Source of the DNA: JACIYW01 sp014359745 | GTDB lineage: Bacteria > Pseudomonadota > Alphaproteobacteria > Rhodobacterales > Rhodobacteraceae | Assembly (NCBI GenBank): GCA_050433985.1 | Contig: JBNPWE010000011.1 | Span: forward strand, 42,847 to 106,846 | Length of the DNA stretch: 64,000 nucleotides | Direction: 5' to 3' | Shown here: in pieces, positions 36,772 to 45,658 of the stretch | Layout: every line of letters begins with the position of its first letter | Position numbering within the stretch: the first letter of the stretch is position 1 | Made by a program: the position numbers and the translations under genes | The notes under the pieces: model-generated | What the model was told of the DNA's origin: nothing | Seen by the model: only the letters and a program-made list of their open reading frames with translations | Database searches by the model: none

Positions 36772-37959
36772 CTAATATGTTTCGACGTGGTATCGGCCAC
36801 CGTCGCGCATCTGATCGCGCAGCGCCGCCCAATCCAGCCCCGCGCCGCGCGCAATATCCGACAGCGCCGCCTCTACCCCGTGTTCCATGGCCTTGAGCCC
36901 GCAGACATAGATATGACCATTGGGGTTTTGCAACAGCGCCGCGATCGTTTCGGCATGGGCGCGCAACTGGTCCTGCACATAGTGTTTGGGTTGGCCCGGC
37001 TGGCGGCTGAAGGCAAAAACCTTTTGCATGAAGCTGTCGGGCACCTTTTTCAGCGGGCCGAAATAAGGCAGATCCTGCGGCGTGCGCGCCCCGAAATACA
37101 GCGACATCGACCCATTCAGCCCCGCATGTTCGCGCTGGCGACGCATGGTGAACCCGCGAAACGGTGCCGATCCGGTTCCGGTGCAGATCATCAGCAAATG
37201 CGCCGACGGGTCGGACGGCAACAGGAACGTCGATCCGAACGGCCCGGTCACCCGCACCTTGTCGCCCTTTTGCAGATCGCAGACATAGTTGGAACAGACG
37301 CCCATTGGTTCGCGTTTCACGGTCAGCGACAGGTTGTTGAAATTCGGCCGTTCGCCGTCGCGCGGGCTGGAAACCGAATAAAGCCGGGGCAGATGCGGCT
37401 TGCCATCGGCGTCAGTGCCGGGGGGGATGATGCCGATGCTTTGGCCTTCCAACACCGGAAACGGCTGGCCGCCCAGATCCAGAATGATGTGGCGCACGTC
37501 GCCGTCACTGTCGGGGCTGGTCAGGCGGTAATTGCCCTGCACCACCGCCTCGGCCGGTTTGCCAAGGTTATACAGGTTGATCGTGGGTTTCGCTGCGCTG
37601 TCAGGCGCGCGTGACTTGCCCCCCGCACCCTTGTGCGCCTCTGCCAGCAGGGCGGCCATGGCTTCGTCAAGCGCCTCCAGCCCGGTGTCGTCCCCTGATG
37701 GCAGATCGGCCTGCGCGGGCAGTTCATCCCAGCCGAATTGTTCCTCGACCGAATAGGGATCGGTGACCACGCGCCATTCATCGATGGAACCGGTCGGGCA
37801 GACCGGGATGCAATCCATGCAGAAATTGCATTTCGACGCATCCACCACGACATTGTTGTCGTCATGCTCGATGGCCTGCACCGGGCAGGTCATTTCGCAG
37901 GTGTAACAGCGGATACAGATCTCAGGATCGATCAGATGTTGTTTGAGCGGTTGGTTCAT
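36772..37959 (-). CDS. boxA: benzoyl-CoA 2,3-epoxidase reductase component
   Basis: A 395-residue iron-sulfur flavoprotein. Two N-terminal [4Fe-4S] clusters (CIRCYTCEMTCP at about residues 15-26 and CNFCMDCIPVCP at about 44-55), then an acidic linker, and a ferredoxin-NADP reductase-like domain (about 130-395) with RLYSVSSPRDGE and CTGTGSAPFRGF. It passes electrons from NADPH to BoxB. ATG 37959 overlaps the stop of a newly noticed small gene (37956-38120). Confidence 0.95.
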   Translation of the reverse strand: MNQPLKQHLIDPEICIRCYTCEMTCPVQAIEHDDNNVVVDASKCNFCMDCIPVCPTGSIDEWRVVTDPYSVEEQFGWDELPAQADLPSGDDTGLEALDEAMAALLAEAHKGAGGKSRAPDSAAKPTINLYNLGKPAEAVVQGNYRLTSPDSDGDVRHIILDLGGQPFPVLEGQSIGIIPPGTDADGKPHLPRLYSVSSPRDGERPNFNNLSLTVKREPMGVCSNYVCDLQKGDKVRVTGPFGSTFLLPSDPSAHLLMICTGTGSAPFRGFTMRRQREHAGLNGSMSLYFGARTPQDLPYFGPLKKVPDSFMQKVFAFSRQPGQPKHYVQDQLRAHAETIAALLQNPNGHIYVCGLKAMEHGVEAALSDIARGAGLDWAALRDQMRDGGRYHVETY

Positions 37960-38120
37960 GCGCTGGCCCCCTTGTCTTTCAATATTGCCTCGGGCAGCAG
38001 TCGCAGTTCCAGGGCATGCCAGCAGGCCCCTGAACACTGCGGGCAATCAAGGCAGGCACCCCGCACGGCAATCTGGCGCAGCGCGCGGCGCATGTCGGAA
38101 AATCCGCGTTCGGTTTTCAT
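37956..38120 (-). CDS. small four-cysteine protein between boxB and boxA
   Basis: A 54-residue frame, too short for usual gene calling: Met at 38120 behind AAGGGGGCACC (strong Shine-Dalgarno), stop overlapping the boxA ATG by 4 bases. It carries Cys23, Cys26, Cys29 and Cys33 in CLDCPQCSGAC, followed by Trp-His; the rest is basic and helical-looking. The spacing could bind one metal ion or iron-sulfur cluster. Position suggests an accessory for BoxA/BoxB assembly or electron transfer. Function unknown; coding status inferred from signals and spacing. Confidence 0.75.
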   Translation of the reverse strand: MKTERGFSDMRRALRQIAVRGACLDCPQCSGACWHALELRLLPEAILKDKGASA

Positions 38121-38172
38121 GGTGCCCCCTTAGTCAAAGCTCCGGGGCAGCGCGCCGCCCCGGCGTTGCCCA

Positions 38173-39624
38173 TCAGGCCATATGCAGTTTCACATATTCG
38201 AAATCGCCCGGCTTGTTGTCGATACCAACCTTGGGCGCGGCAATCCAGCCGGCGAACTTGCCGGGTTCGGTCACGGGCACCATCAAGGATTGGATGAAAT
38301 CGCCATCGGCCTTGTTCGGCAACCAGTCTTTCGCTTTCGCCTGCCATTCTTCCTTGGGAATGATCTTGCCCTCGGGATCGACGGACACGGTGGAAAAGAT
38401 GCCGATCTGGCGGTGAAAGCCTTCGTGCGGCAGTTTCAGTTCAAACTGCACCCCGGCCTTTTCGATGATCTTGTTCCAGCGGCCAACCCCGCCCGCCGCA
38501 TCGCGCACATAATCGTCACGCAGCCGCATGTTGATCGCGGTCAGCGCGGGCACGTCTTCCATCACGATCTGGTCGCCCTTGATATTGCGCACCTGATAGG
38601 TGGCATCCGAGAGGCGGTGATCGTCGTCGATGCGGTTTTCCATGTACCGCCCCTTGATGCCCGAGTTGAAGGCATTGGCGGCATTCGTGGAAACCTCTTG
38701 CCCGAACAGATCAAGCGACAGCGTGTAATGCAGGTTCAGCTTTTTCTGGATGGTCGGCAGATCGATCACGCCAAGGGCGCGGATACGGTCAATATCATGG
38801 GGATCGTCGATCCCCGCCTCTTTCATCGCCTGACATGTGCGTTCCACCACCCGGCCCACGCCGGTTTCGCCGACGAACATGTGATGCGCCTCTTCGGTCA
38901 GCATGAAGCGGCAGGTGCGCGACAGCGGATCAAAGCCGGACTGCGCAAGGCTTTCAAGCTGCATCTTGCCGTCGCGGTCGGTGAAATAGGTGAACATGAA
39001 GAACGACAGCCAGTCGGGCGTTTCCTCGTTGAAGGCGCCCAGCATGCGCGGCGCTTCTTCCGAGCCGGAGGAACGGCGCAAGAGGTCGTCGGCTTCCTCG
39101 CGGCCATCGGCGCCGAAATACTTGTGCAGCAGATAGACCATCGCCCACAGGTGGCGGCCTTCTTCGACATTCACCTGAAAGAGGTTGCGCAGGTCGTAAA
39201 GCGACGGCGCGGTAGACCCAAGGAAGCGTTGCTGTTCCACCGACGCCGGTTCGGTATCGCCCTGAATGACGATCAGACGTTTCAGCATGTTGCGGTATTC
39301 GCCAGGCACCTCTTGCCACGCGGGCTGGCCCGCATGTTCCCCGCAGGGAATACGCCGGTCTTCGACCTGCGGCGCCAGCAGCACGCCCCAGCGGTATTCG
39401 GGCATCTTGACGTAATCGAATTTCGCCCAGCCCTTGGGATCGACGGAAACGGCGGTGCGCAGATAAACCAGCGATTGCTGAAAGCGGTCGGGGATCAGAT
39501 CGTTCCACCAGTTGATATAACCGGGGTGCCATTTTTCCAGCGCCTTGAGCACCCGCTTGTCGGATGACAGGCCGACGTTGTTGGGGATCTGCGTGTCATA
39601 GCTGACGTTGATAAGATCGAGCAT
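38173..39624 (-). CDS. boxB: benzoyl-CoA 2,3-epoxidase oxygenase component
   Basis: A 483-residue class I diiron oxygenase that epoxidises benzoyl-CoA. Two carboxylate/His iron-ligand helices are visible: NVEEGRHLWAMV (about 147-158) and LTEEAHHMFVGE (about 237-248). ATG 39624 follows AGGAGGA. Between boxC upstream (22-base gap) and the small Cys gene downstream, so the order is boxC-boxB-orf54-boxA. Confidence 0.96.
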   Translation of the reverse strand: MLDLINVSYDTQIPNNVGLSSDKRVLKALEKWHPGYINWWNDLIPDRFQQSLVYLRTAVSVDPKGWAKFDYVKMPEYRWGVLLAPQVEDRRIPCGEHAGQPAWQEVPGEYRNMLKRLIVIQGDTEPASVEQQRFLGSTAPSLYDLRNLFQVNVEEGRHLWAMVYLLHKYFGADGREEADDLLRRSSGSEEAPRMLGAFNEETPDWLSFFMFTYFTDRDGKMQLESLAQSGFDPLSRTCRFMLTEEAHHMFVGETGVGRVVERTCQAMKEAGIDDPHDIDRIRALGVIDLPTIQKKLNLHYTLSLDLFGQEVSTNAANAFNSGIKGRYMENRIDDDHRLSDATYQVRNIKGDQIVMEDVPALTAINMRLRDDYVRDAAGGVGRWNKIIEKAGVQFELKLPHEGFHRQIGIFSTVSVDPEGKIIPKEEWQAKAKDWLPNKADGDFIQSLMVPVTEPGKFAGWIAAPKVGIDNKPGDFEYVKLHMA

Positions 39625-39646
39625 GTCCGTTCCTCCTGATCGCGCG

Positions 39647-41308
39647 TCAGACGCGCTGCATGTTGTAATCGCCGCGCACGCCGGTGCCGTAGCGTTGCAG
39701 CGCGCCATCCTTGCCCACCGCGTTGGGCCGCTGGAACACCCAGTTCTGCCAGGCGGTCAGCCGCCCGAAAATGCGGGTTTCCATGGTTTCCGGCCCGGCA
39801 AACCGCAGGTTCGCCTCCATCGCCGTCATCGCGTCGGGCGAGAAGCTGGCGCGTTCCTCCATGAAGATGCGCACCTCGTCTTCCCAATCGACATCGTCGA
39901 ACATGAAGGTCACCAGCCCCAGGTCCGACGCATCCTCGGCCTCCAGCGGTGCGCCGATCTGATCGCGCAGCGCGGTCACATGGTCGGGCGTGCCCAGAAA
40001 CCGGGTTTGCAGCCGGGTCAGATCGTTGCCCATCGGGTAGCGGCCGAAATTGGCCTCTGTCAGGGTGATGGTTGCCAGGGGGCGGTTGTCGCCCTCGAAC
40101 GCGCCTTCCATCATGTAGCTGCGGTCGGCGGCAAATGTGATCTCAGCCAGCACCCCGGCAAAGCACGATCCGTGTTCGATCACGGCGGCCAGCGACCGCG
40201 AGGTCATGTCCAGCCGTTTCAGAACCCGCTTCCAGTACAGCAGCACCTCATTGGCCAGCCAGTGGTCGGCATTGGCCAGCAGCAGCGCCTCATGCGCAAT
40301 CACCCTCTCGGGCGCGCCTTGGGTTTTCAGGATCAAGAGGCCGATCTGATCTTCATTGAGGCGCAGATGCAGCAGCGCATCGTCAAACTCGCGCGCCGCC
40401 CGCAGCATCCATGCTTGCGCACCTTCGGCCTGAAACGCGGCCATATCGGCGGGCGCATCGGTTTGGGGGCCGGAAATGGTGATGGTGGCGCGGCGCGCGT
40501 CACGATCAATCACCACCTCGACGGCCGAATAGGTGATCGACCCATCGGCGGCAATGCTGCGATCAAGCGGGGTCAGTTGCACACCCTGCGCATCATCGGG
40601 GCGTTTCGATTTCGCGGCGAATTCGCGGGCGCGATCCTGCACCACGGCATCGAATTTGGAATTCGGCACCACCTCATCAACCAGCCGCCAATCCTTGGCA
40701 CGGCGGCCCTTCACCCCCTCTTCGATCGAACAGAACACATCGGCCAGATCGCGGCGCACCTTGCGCTTGTCGGTCACGCGGGTCAGCCCGCCGGTACCGG
40801 GCAGCACCGCCAGCAGCGGCACCTCGGGCAGCGCCACGCTGGTAGTGCCGTCATCGGTCAGCATGATGTAATCGCAGGCCAGCGCCAGCTCATATCCGCC
40901 GCCCGCACAGGCCCCCTTGATCGCGGCGATATAGGTCTGGCCGGATTCGGCCCCGCAGGTTTCAAAGGTGTTGCGGGTTTCATTGGTGAATTTGCAGAAA
41001 TTCACCTTGTGAGCATGGGCGGCACCGCCCAGCATGCGAATGTTGGCCCCGGCGCAGAACACCTTTTCCTTGCCCGACCGCATCACCACCACCTTGACCT
41101 CGGGGTGTTCGAACCGCATCCGCTGCACGATATCGGCCAGTTCGATATCAACGCCCAGATCATAGGAGTTGAGCTTGAGCTGATAACCCTCGAACAGGCC
41201 GCCGTTTTCATCGACATCCATAAACAGATTGGCCACCGGCCCGTCATAGCTGATTTTCCAATGGCGGTATCTTGAGGGGTCAGTTTGAAAATCGATGACC
41301 TTGGTCAT
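39647..41308 (-). CDS. boxC: 2,3-epoxybenzoyl-CoA dihydrolase (benzoyl-CoA-dihydrodiol lyase)
   Basis: A 553-residue crotonase-superfamily enzyme opening the epoxide ring to 3,4-dehydroadipyl-CoA semialdehyde and formate. N-terminal FQTDPSRYRHWKISYDGPVA and oxyanion segment KGACAGGGYELALACDY (about 130-146) are characteristic. First gene of the boxC-B-A transcript. GGGAGG precedes the ATG. The next enzyme, semialdehyde dehydrogenase BoxD, is not in the window. Confidence 0.96.
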   Translation of the reverse strand: MTKVIDFQTDPSRYRHWKISYDGPVANLFMDVDENGGLFEGYQLKLNSYDLGVDIELADIVQRMRFEHPEVKVVVMRSGKEKVFCAGANIRMLGGAAHAHKVNFCKFTNETRNTFETCGAESGQTYIAAIKGACAGGGYELALACDYIMLTDDGTTSVALPEVPLLAVLPGTGGLTRVTDKRKVRRDLADVFCSIEEGVKGRRAKDWRLVDEVVPNSKFDAVVQDRAREFAAKSKRPDDAQGVQLTPLDRSIAADGSITYSAVEVVIDRDARRATITISGPQTDAPADMAAFQAEGAQAWMLRAAREFDDALLHLRLNEDQIGLLILKTQGAPERVIAHEALLLANADHWLANEVLLYWKRVLKRLDMTSRSLAAVIEHGSCFAGVLAEITFAADRSYMMEGAFEGDNRPLATITLTEANFGRYPMGNDLTRLQTRFLGTPDHVTALRDQIGAPLEAEDASDLGLVTFMFDDVDWEDEVRIFMEERASFSPDAMTAMEANLRFAGPETMETRIFGRLTAWQNWVFQRPNAVGKDGALQRYGTGVRGDYNMQRV

Positions 41309-41338
41309 GGCAGCCTCCCGTTGGATATTCGAAGTTGA

Positions 41339-41365
41339 TGCACTTTAGTGCAGAAATGATATATA
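41339..41365 (-). promoter_or_regulatory. boxC promoter -10 region and TGCA operator
   Basis: A perfect palindrome TGCACTTTAGTGCA occupies 41339-41352, 31 bases before the boxC start. Directly upstream on the minus strand is a TATATAT (41358-41364) suitable as a -10 element, so the operator would cover the transcription start. A repressor there would block initiation, matching BoxR action. Confidence 0.6.
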
Positions 41366-41445
41366 GTAAACCCACTTAACGTGATGCAGATCATAAAAAA
41401 CATGGCGTTTTTCAAGTGCTTGCCATAGCATGCGGCCATGATATA

Positions 41446-41459
41446 TGCACTATAGTACA
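41446..41459. promoter_or_regulatory. second TGCA-type operator upstream of boxC
   Basis: TGCACTATAGTACA, one mismatched pair, 107 bases from the first site. It overlaps the stop codon of the DUF309 gene. Two spaced sites would allow looping or cooperative binding. Confidence 0.5.
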
Positions 41460-41914
41460 CACTTTGTATCTTCAGCAGCCCGGCGCGTACATTCGCCGAT
41501 TCTGTCGCCGACCGTTGCCACATCCTGCCCCATGATCTGCGTAGCACCCTGTCGGCCTGCGTCGGCCAGATGCCCCAAGGCGATAGCGCACAGGCGCCGC
41601 GCGGCGCGGGGGCGTTGCATGCGCAGTTTCAATTCGGCATTGGCAAGCTGGATCAACGCCTGCACGAACTGTCGTTCCGTGGATTTTTGCGGCAGCGCCA
41701 GCCAGACCGGTTCCCATACCTCGTGCGCTTCCCAGAAATACCCGGCGTCAAAGAACGAAAATCCGGCGGCGAATGCATTGGATGACGCCAGCGCGTCAAC
41801 ACTCATCCCCGGTTCGACCGTGGCGTGCAACCCATCGAACGCGCCCGGCGCGTGGCGGGGCGTCTTGCCGGGGATGCAGGCAAAGGGCGGCAGGGTCACG
41901 CCGCCAGCCGTCAT
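41450..41914 (-). CDS. DUF309 domain-containing protein
   Basis: A 154-residue protein of the DUF309 family; the hallmark FFDAGYFWEAHEVWEPVW (about residues 58-75) is present, followed by two helices ALIQLANAELKLRM. ATG 41914 overlaps the stop of the upstream hydrolase. Function of the family is unknown. Last gene of the benzoate-CoA ligase operon. Confidence 0.85.
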   Translation of the reverse strand: MTAGGVTLPPFACIPGKTPRHAPGAFDGLHATVEPGMSVDALASSNAFAAGFSFFDAGYFWEAHEVWEPVWLALPQKSTERQFVQALIQLANAELKLRMQRPRAARRLCAIALGHLADAGRQGATQIMGQDVATVGDRIGECTRRAAEDTKCVL

Positions 41915-42729
41915 GCGGTATCGACCTCTGCCGCCTCGATGCGTTCCAGCCTTGCGGTGAATTCCGCGACGGCATCCAGCACCACGCGCGGCTGGTCCTG
42001 ATGCGGGGCGTGACGGCAATCGTCAAGCGCCACCACATCGACCGGGGCATAGCTGCGGGTTTCGATTTCCTCGATCTGCGCCAGTGTGCCGTATTGATCC
42101 TGCCGCCCCTGAATGGCCAGCACAGGGACGCGCAGATAGTCGATCACCTCGCCCACGTTCCATTTTCTGAAATCGGGGTGCAGCCAGGCGTCGTTCCAGC
42201 CATGGAATGTGGCGTCCGGGTCGCGGTGATACTTGCCCATGCGATCGCGCAGGTCGGTGGTGGCATAGACGTCGCGCGCCTTGGCGATCTCGGCCAGGCC
42301 CATGTCTTCGGTGAAAAAATGCGGCGCCATCAGGATCAGGCCGCGCACCCGGAAATCCTCGACGCTGCCGGCATAGATCGCAGCGATGGTCGCGCCGTCA
42401 GAATGGCCCATCAGCACCCCGCGCTGAAAACCGATGGTTTCCAGCACCTCGGGCAGCACATCGACCGCCTCGCGCGTCATGTAATCAAGCGGGCGCGGCA
42501 GGTCGGCGGGGTCCGATTGCCCATAGCCCGCGCGCGACCAGGCGCACACGCCAAACCCCGTGGCCTCAACCAGCCGCTGCGGAAAATCGCGCCAAAGGGC
42601 GGCGCACCCCAGCCCTTCATGCAGCAGCATGATCGTGGGTGCCTGATCGGGCGCCGGGCCAAAGCAACGATAGTCCAGCCGCTTGCCGCCCGCCGTCAGA
42701 ACCCCCTTGGCAATCCAATCCGCCATCAT
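41911..42729 (-). CDS. alpha/beta-fold hydrolase
   Basis: A 272-residue hydrolase. Nucleophile elbow GHSDGAT (Ser about 108), oxyanion LLHEGLG near residue 34, and late acid/His in the ALDDCRHAPH segment (about 240). Its start overlaps the benzoate-CoA ligase stop (ATGA), and it is followed by DUF309 with another 4-base overlap. In some box clusters a hydrolase of this type acts on lactones or thioesters of the pathway; a housekeeping thioesterase for stalled CoA esters is an inference. Confidence 0.83.
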   Translation of the reverse strand: MMADWIAKGVLTAGGKRLDYRCFGPAPDQAPTIMLLHEGLGCAALWRDFPQRLVEATGFGVCAWSRAGYGQSDPADLPRPLDYMTREAVDVLPEVLETIGFQRGVLMGHSDGATIAAIYAGSVEDFRVRGLILMAPHFFTEDMGLAEIAKARDVYATTDLRDRMGKYHRDPDATFHGWNDAWLHPDFRKWNVGEVIDYLRVPVLAIQGRQDQYGTLAQIEEIETRSYAPVDVVALDDCRHAPHQDQPRVVLDAVAEFTARLERIEAAEVDTA

Positions 42730-44264
42730 GCCTCCTCGCGCAGCTTGAATCGCTGGATCTTCCCGGTCGCGGTTTTGGGCAGATCGTCGACAACCTCGAT
42801 CCAGCGCGGATATTTCCACTTGCCGATCTTGTCCTTGACGAACTCTTTCAACTCGGCCAGCACTGCCTTGTCCTGGCCGGGTTTCAGCACCACGAAGGCG
42901 CGCGGCTTTTCCAGCCCGTCGTCATCGCGCCGCGCCACCACGGCGGCTTCCAGCACCGCAGGATGGCTGATTAGCGCCTGTTCAATCTCGAACGGCGACA
43001 CCCAGATGCCCGAAACCTTGAACATGTCATCGGTGCGCCCGCAATAGATGAACCTGCCCTCGGGCGTCAGTTCGTATTTGTCGCCGGTGCGCGTCCAGTG
43101 CCCTTCAAAGGTGCTGCGGCTTTTATCGCGCTGGTTCCAGTAGCCATCGGCGGCAGAAGCACCAAGCACCAGCAATTCGCCCACCTCGCCGGGGGCGACA
43201 TCGCGGCCCGCCTCATCGACCAGCCGCACCTCATAGCCGGGTACGGCGGTGCCGGACGTGCCGTAAACCACATCGCCGGGCTTGTTCGACAGGAAGATAT
43301 GCAGCATCTCGGTTGAACCGACGCCGTCCATGATATCCACGCCCCAAAGCCCGCGCCAGGCCTTGCCGATCTGTTCTGGCAGCGCCTCGCCCGCCGATAT
43401 GCAGGTGCGCAGCGGCGCGTCAGGGTGGGTGCCCGCCGTTTCCCAGTGATGGACCAGGGCTGCATAAAGCGTCGGTACCCCGCAAAACACCGTGGGTCGT
43501 TCGGTCGCCAGAATGTTCGAGGCGCTGTCGGGTGTCGGGCGGCCGGGATACAGCACCGTCGTGGCCCCCACCGACATCGGAAAGGTCATGCCGTTGCCCA
43601 GACCATAGGCAAAGAACAGCTTGGCGACGGAATAGACCACGTCATCCTCGGCAATGCCCAGCACCTGCGCACCGTAAGTATCGGACGTGGCGCGCAGCGC
43701 GCCATGCACATGGCGCACACCCTTCGGCTGCCCGGTAGAACCCGAGGAATAAAGCCAGAACGCCACCTCGTCGGGGCTGGCGTGAATGGCCGGGACGGGG
43801 GTGGTGCCGTTCAGAAAGCTGTCAAAGGTTTCGGCACCTGCCGGGGCTTCGCCGCCGATAACCACGATGCGGCGCAGATCGCCGCAACCTTGGATTGCGG
43901 GCAGAACCGCAGGCAAAAGTTCGGCCGATACGAACAGGATCGCCGCGCGGCTGTCACGCAGGATCGTGTGATAGACCGGGGTGGCAAGCAGGGTGTTGAG
44001 CGGGATCGGCAGCACCCCGGCCTTGATCGCACCCCAGAAGATTTGCGGAAACTCGATCTGATCGAGCATCAGCATCGCCGCGCGTTCCTCGCGCCGGATG
44101 CCCGCGCGGGCCAGCGCATCGGCGACGCGCCCGGTCTCAAACGCCAGCGCGCCATAGCTCAGGCTGCGGCCGCTGCCTGCCTCGCGGAACGCGGTCTTGT
44201 CGGCGCGTCCCTCATCCGCGTGGCGATCCACGAAATAAAGCGCGGCGTTTTCATTGGTTGACAT
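42726..44264 (-). CDS. bclA: benzoate-CoA ligase
   Basis: A 512-residue acyl-CoA synthetase. N-terminal NAALYFVDRHADEG, A3 loop YSSGSTGQPKGV (about 168-179), FFAYGLGNGMTFP (about 215-227) and catalytic Lys in TATGKIQRF at the C-terminus are characteristic of benzoate-CoA ligases (BclA/BadA). It starts the box pathway by making benzoyl-CoA, the substrate of BoxAB and the ligand of BoxR. Part of an operon with hydrolase and DUF309 genes. Confidence 0.93.
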   Translation of the reverse strand: MSTNENAALYFVDRHADEGRADKTAFREAGSGRSLSYGALAFETGRVADALARAGIRREERAAMLMLDQIEFPQIFWGAIKAGVLPIPLNTLLATPVYHTILRDSRAAILFVSAELLPAVLPAIQGCGDLRRIVVIGGEAPAGAETFDSFLNGTTPVPAIHASPDEVAFWLYSSGSTGQPKGVRHVHGALRATSDTYGAQVLGIAEDDVVYSVAKLFFAYGLGNGMTFPMSVGATTVLYPGRPTPDSASNILATERPTVFCGVPTLYAALVHHWETAGTHPDAPLRTCISAGEALPEQIGKAWRGLWGVDIMDGVGSTEMLHIFLSNKPGDVVYGTSGTAVPGYEVRLVDEAGRDVAPGEVGELLVLGASAADGYWNQRDKSRSTFEGHWTRTGDKYELTPEGRFIYCGRTDDMFKVSGIWVSPFEIEQALISHPAVLEAAVVARRDDDGLEKPRAFVVLKPGQDKAVLAELKEFVKDKIGKWKYPRWIEVVDDLPKTATGKIQRFKLREEA

Positions 44265-44288
44265 AAGGCTCCTCCCTGCCCCGACGGC

Positions 44289-44505
44289 CTATGGCCTGCC
44301 GGTAAACTCTATCGCGCCCTCAGGCAGCAGATACAAAACATAGGCTTCCCCCCCCGCGACGGTCGGGTGATGATCGCTGCCGGGTTCGTAAACATACCAG
44401 CCGGGTTTGAACCCATCGAAACGCGGCTATACCCGCGCCAAGCGACCGGTCGCCCAAGGCAACGGCGAAACGCCCGACCAGGCCGTTAAAGTCCTGAATG
44501 GACAT
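44289..44505 (-). pseudogene. DUF4863-family gene with internal deletion
   Basis: Starts normally: ATG 44505 behind GGGGAGGGG, about 25 residues (MSIQDFNGLVGRFAVALGDR), then the frame breaks. The C-terminal portion continues in another frame from about 44407 to the TAG at 44289 with KPGWYVYEPGSDHHPTVAGG and YLLPEGAIEF, typical of the end of DUF4863 cupin-like proteins. Those proteins are about 150 residues, so the middle has been deleted. It lies 25 bases ahead of the benzoate-CoA ligase and probably still serves as its leader. Confidence 0.75.
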
Positions 44506-44530
44506 GAGTCCCCTCCCCGCGAGTCGCTTA

Positions 44531-44544
44531 TGCTTTATAATGCA
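44531..44544. promoter_or_regulatory. TGCA-type operator before the benzoate-CoA ligase operon
   Basis: TGCTTTATAATGCA (TGC-N8-GCA palindrome), 26 bases upstream of the DUF4863 remnant start. Same layout as the box promoter sites. Confidence 0.5.
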
Positions 44545-44559
44545 TTTCCCAAACCTGTA

Positions 44560-44573
44560 TGCAAGATAATGCT
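44560..44573. promoter_or_regulatory. second TGCA-type site before the ligase operon
   Basis: TGCAAGATAATGCT, 29 bases centre-to-centre from the first site. The pair brackets the expected promoter. Confidence 0.45.
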
Positions 44574-44774
44574 TATGGCGCGACCCGCAAATCCACAGGC
44601 ACGACCGTTTTGATCGCGGCACACGCGATGCTCTGTCAAAGCGCCGAAACCCGCAACAGCCACCGGCACGCGCTAGCCGGTGCAGTCGCCAGATCGCCGC
44701 CCCGGAAGTCGGGAATGCGCCCGGCGACGGCGTTCAGGCCGAACAGGATACCGTCAAGCGCGCGCGATAATCGG

Positions 44775-45647
44775 TTACGACAACCCCAGCAACCGCGCCG
44801 CGTTGTTCTTGAGGATATCGGGGCGGATTTCATCCTTGATGCTGATCTGTTCAAAATCCGACAGCCAGCGTTCGGGGGTGATCATCGGCCAATCCGACCC
44901 AAAGAGCACCTTCTTGCGCAGGATCGAATTGCAGTATTTCACCAGGATCTCGGGGAAATATTTCGGGCTCCAGCCACTCAGATCGATATAGACATTGGGC
45001 TTGTGCTGCGCGACGGCCAGCGCCTCTTCCTGCCAGGGAAAAGACGGGTGGGCGAGGATGATCTTGAGATCGGGGAAATCCACCGCCACATCGTCGATCA
45101 CCATCGGGTTGGAATATTTCAGCCGCATGCTGTTGCCGCCCGGCATCCCCGATCCGACCCCGGTCTGCCCGGTGTGGAACAGCGCGATACCGCCGCCCTC
45201 TTCAATCGCGGCGTAAAGGTCATAGGCCATGCGGTCATTTGGCCAGAACCCCTGCATGGTCGGATGAAACTTGAACCCCTTGATGCCGAAATCCGTCATC
45301 AGGCGCCGCGCTTCGCGTACGCCCATCTTGCCCTTGTGCGGGTCGATACTGGCAAAGGGGATCAGCACATCGCTGTTCTCGGCCGCCAGTTCGGCCACCT
45401 CTTCGTTCTTGTAGCGCCGATACCCGGTCTCACGTTCCGAATCGACGGGGAAGATCACGGCGGCGATGTTCTGTTCGCGGTAATGCGCCGCCGTTTCCGG
45501 CACGGTCGGCGGATGCTGCCAGGGTGCGCGGAAATATTTTGCCATGGTGGCTTGCAGATCGTCATAGCCGTCATCGGCATGGCATCCGCAGGGTTCTTCG
45601 GCGTGGGTGTGGATATCGATAGCGCGTATTTTTGTCAGATCAACCAT
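44775..45647 (-). CDS. amidohydrolase-family metal-dependent hydrolase
   Basis: A 290-residue TIM-barrel hydrolase (amidohydrolase 2 / ACMSD-like group). Metal ligands: HTH at His13/His15 in DIHTHAEEP, a later His in LAHPSFPW and Asp in FGSDWPM near residue 252; GFKFHPTMQG also contributes. Family members decarboxylate or hydrolyse aromatic breakdown products. It follows the CoA ligase at 45659 by 11 bases on the same strand, so it belongs to that operon. Confidence 0.85.
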   Translation of the reverse strand: MVDLTKIRAIDIHTHAEEPCGCHADDGYDDLQATMAKYFRAPWQHPPTVPETAAHYREQNIAAVIFPVDSERETGYRRYKNEEVAELAAENSDVLIPFASIDPHKGKMGVREARRLMTDFGIKGFKFHPTMQGFWPNDRMAYDLYAAIEEGGGIALFHTGQTGVGSGMPGGNSMRLKYSNPMVIDDVAVDFPDLKIILAHPSFPWQEEALAVAQHKPNVYIDLSGWSPKYFPEILVKYCNSILRKKVLFGSDWPMITPERWLSDFEQISIKDEIRPDILKNNAARLLGLS

Positions 45648-45658
45648 TACGTTTCCTT

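Larger units (their letters stand above)
44506..44774. other. intergenic region before the ligase operon
   Basis: 269 bases between the amidohydrolase stop and the pseudogene start. Holds two operator-like sites near its left end. The stretch 44636-44770 reads open on the minus strand (containing LDGILFGLNAVAGRIPDF), but I recognise no family, so it may be a remnant. Confidence 0.4.

Noticed and set aside
44636..44854. Minus-strand frame containing LDGILFGLNAVAGRIPDF
   Set aside because: Looks protein-like for about 30 residues but overlaps the amidohydrolase end, and I cannot assign it; left as unassigned intergenic sequence.
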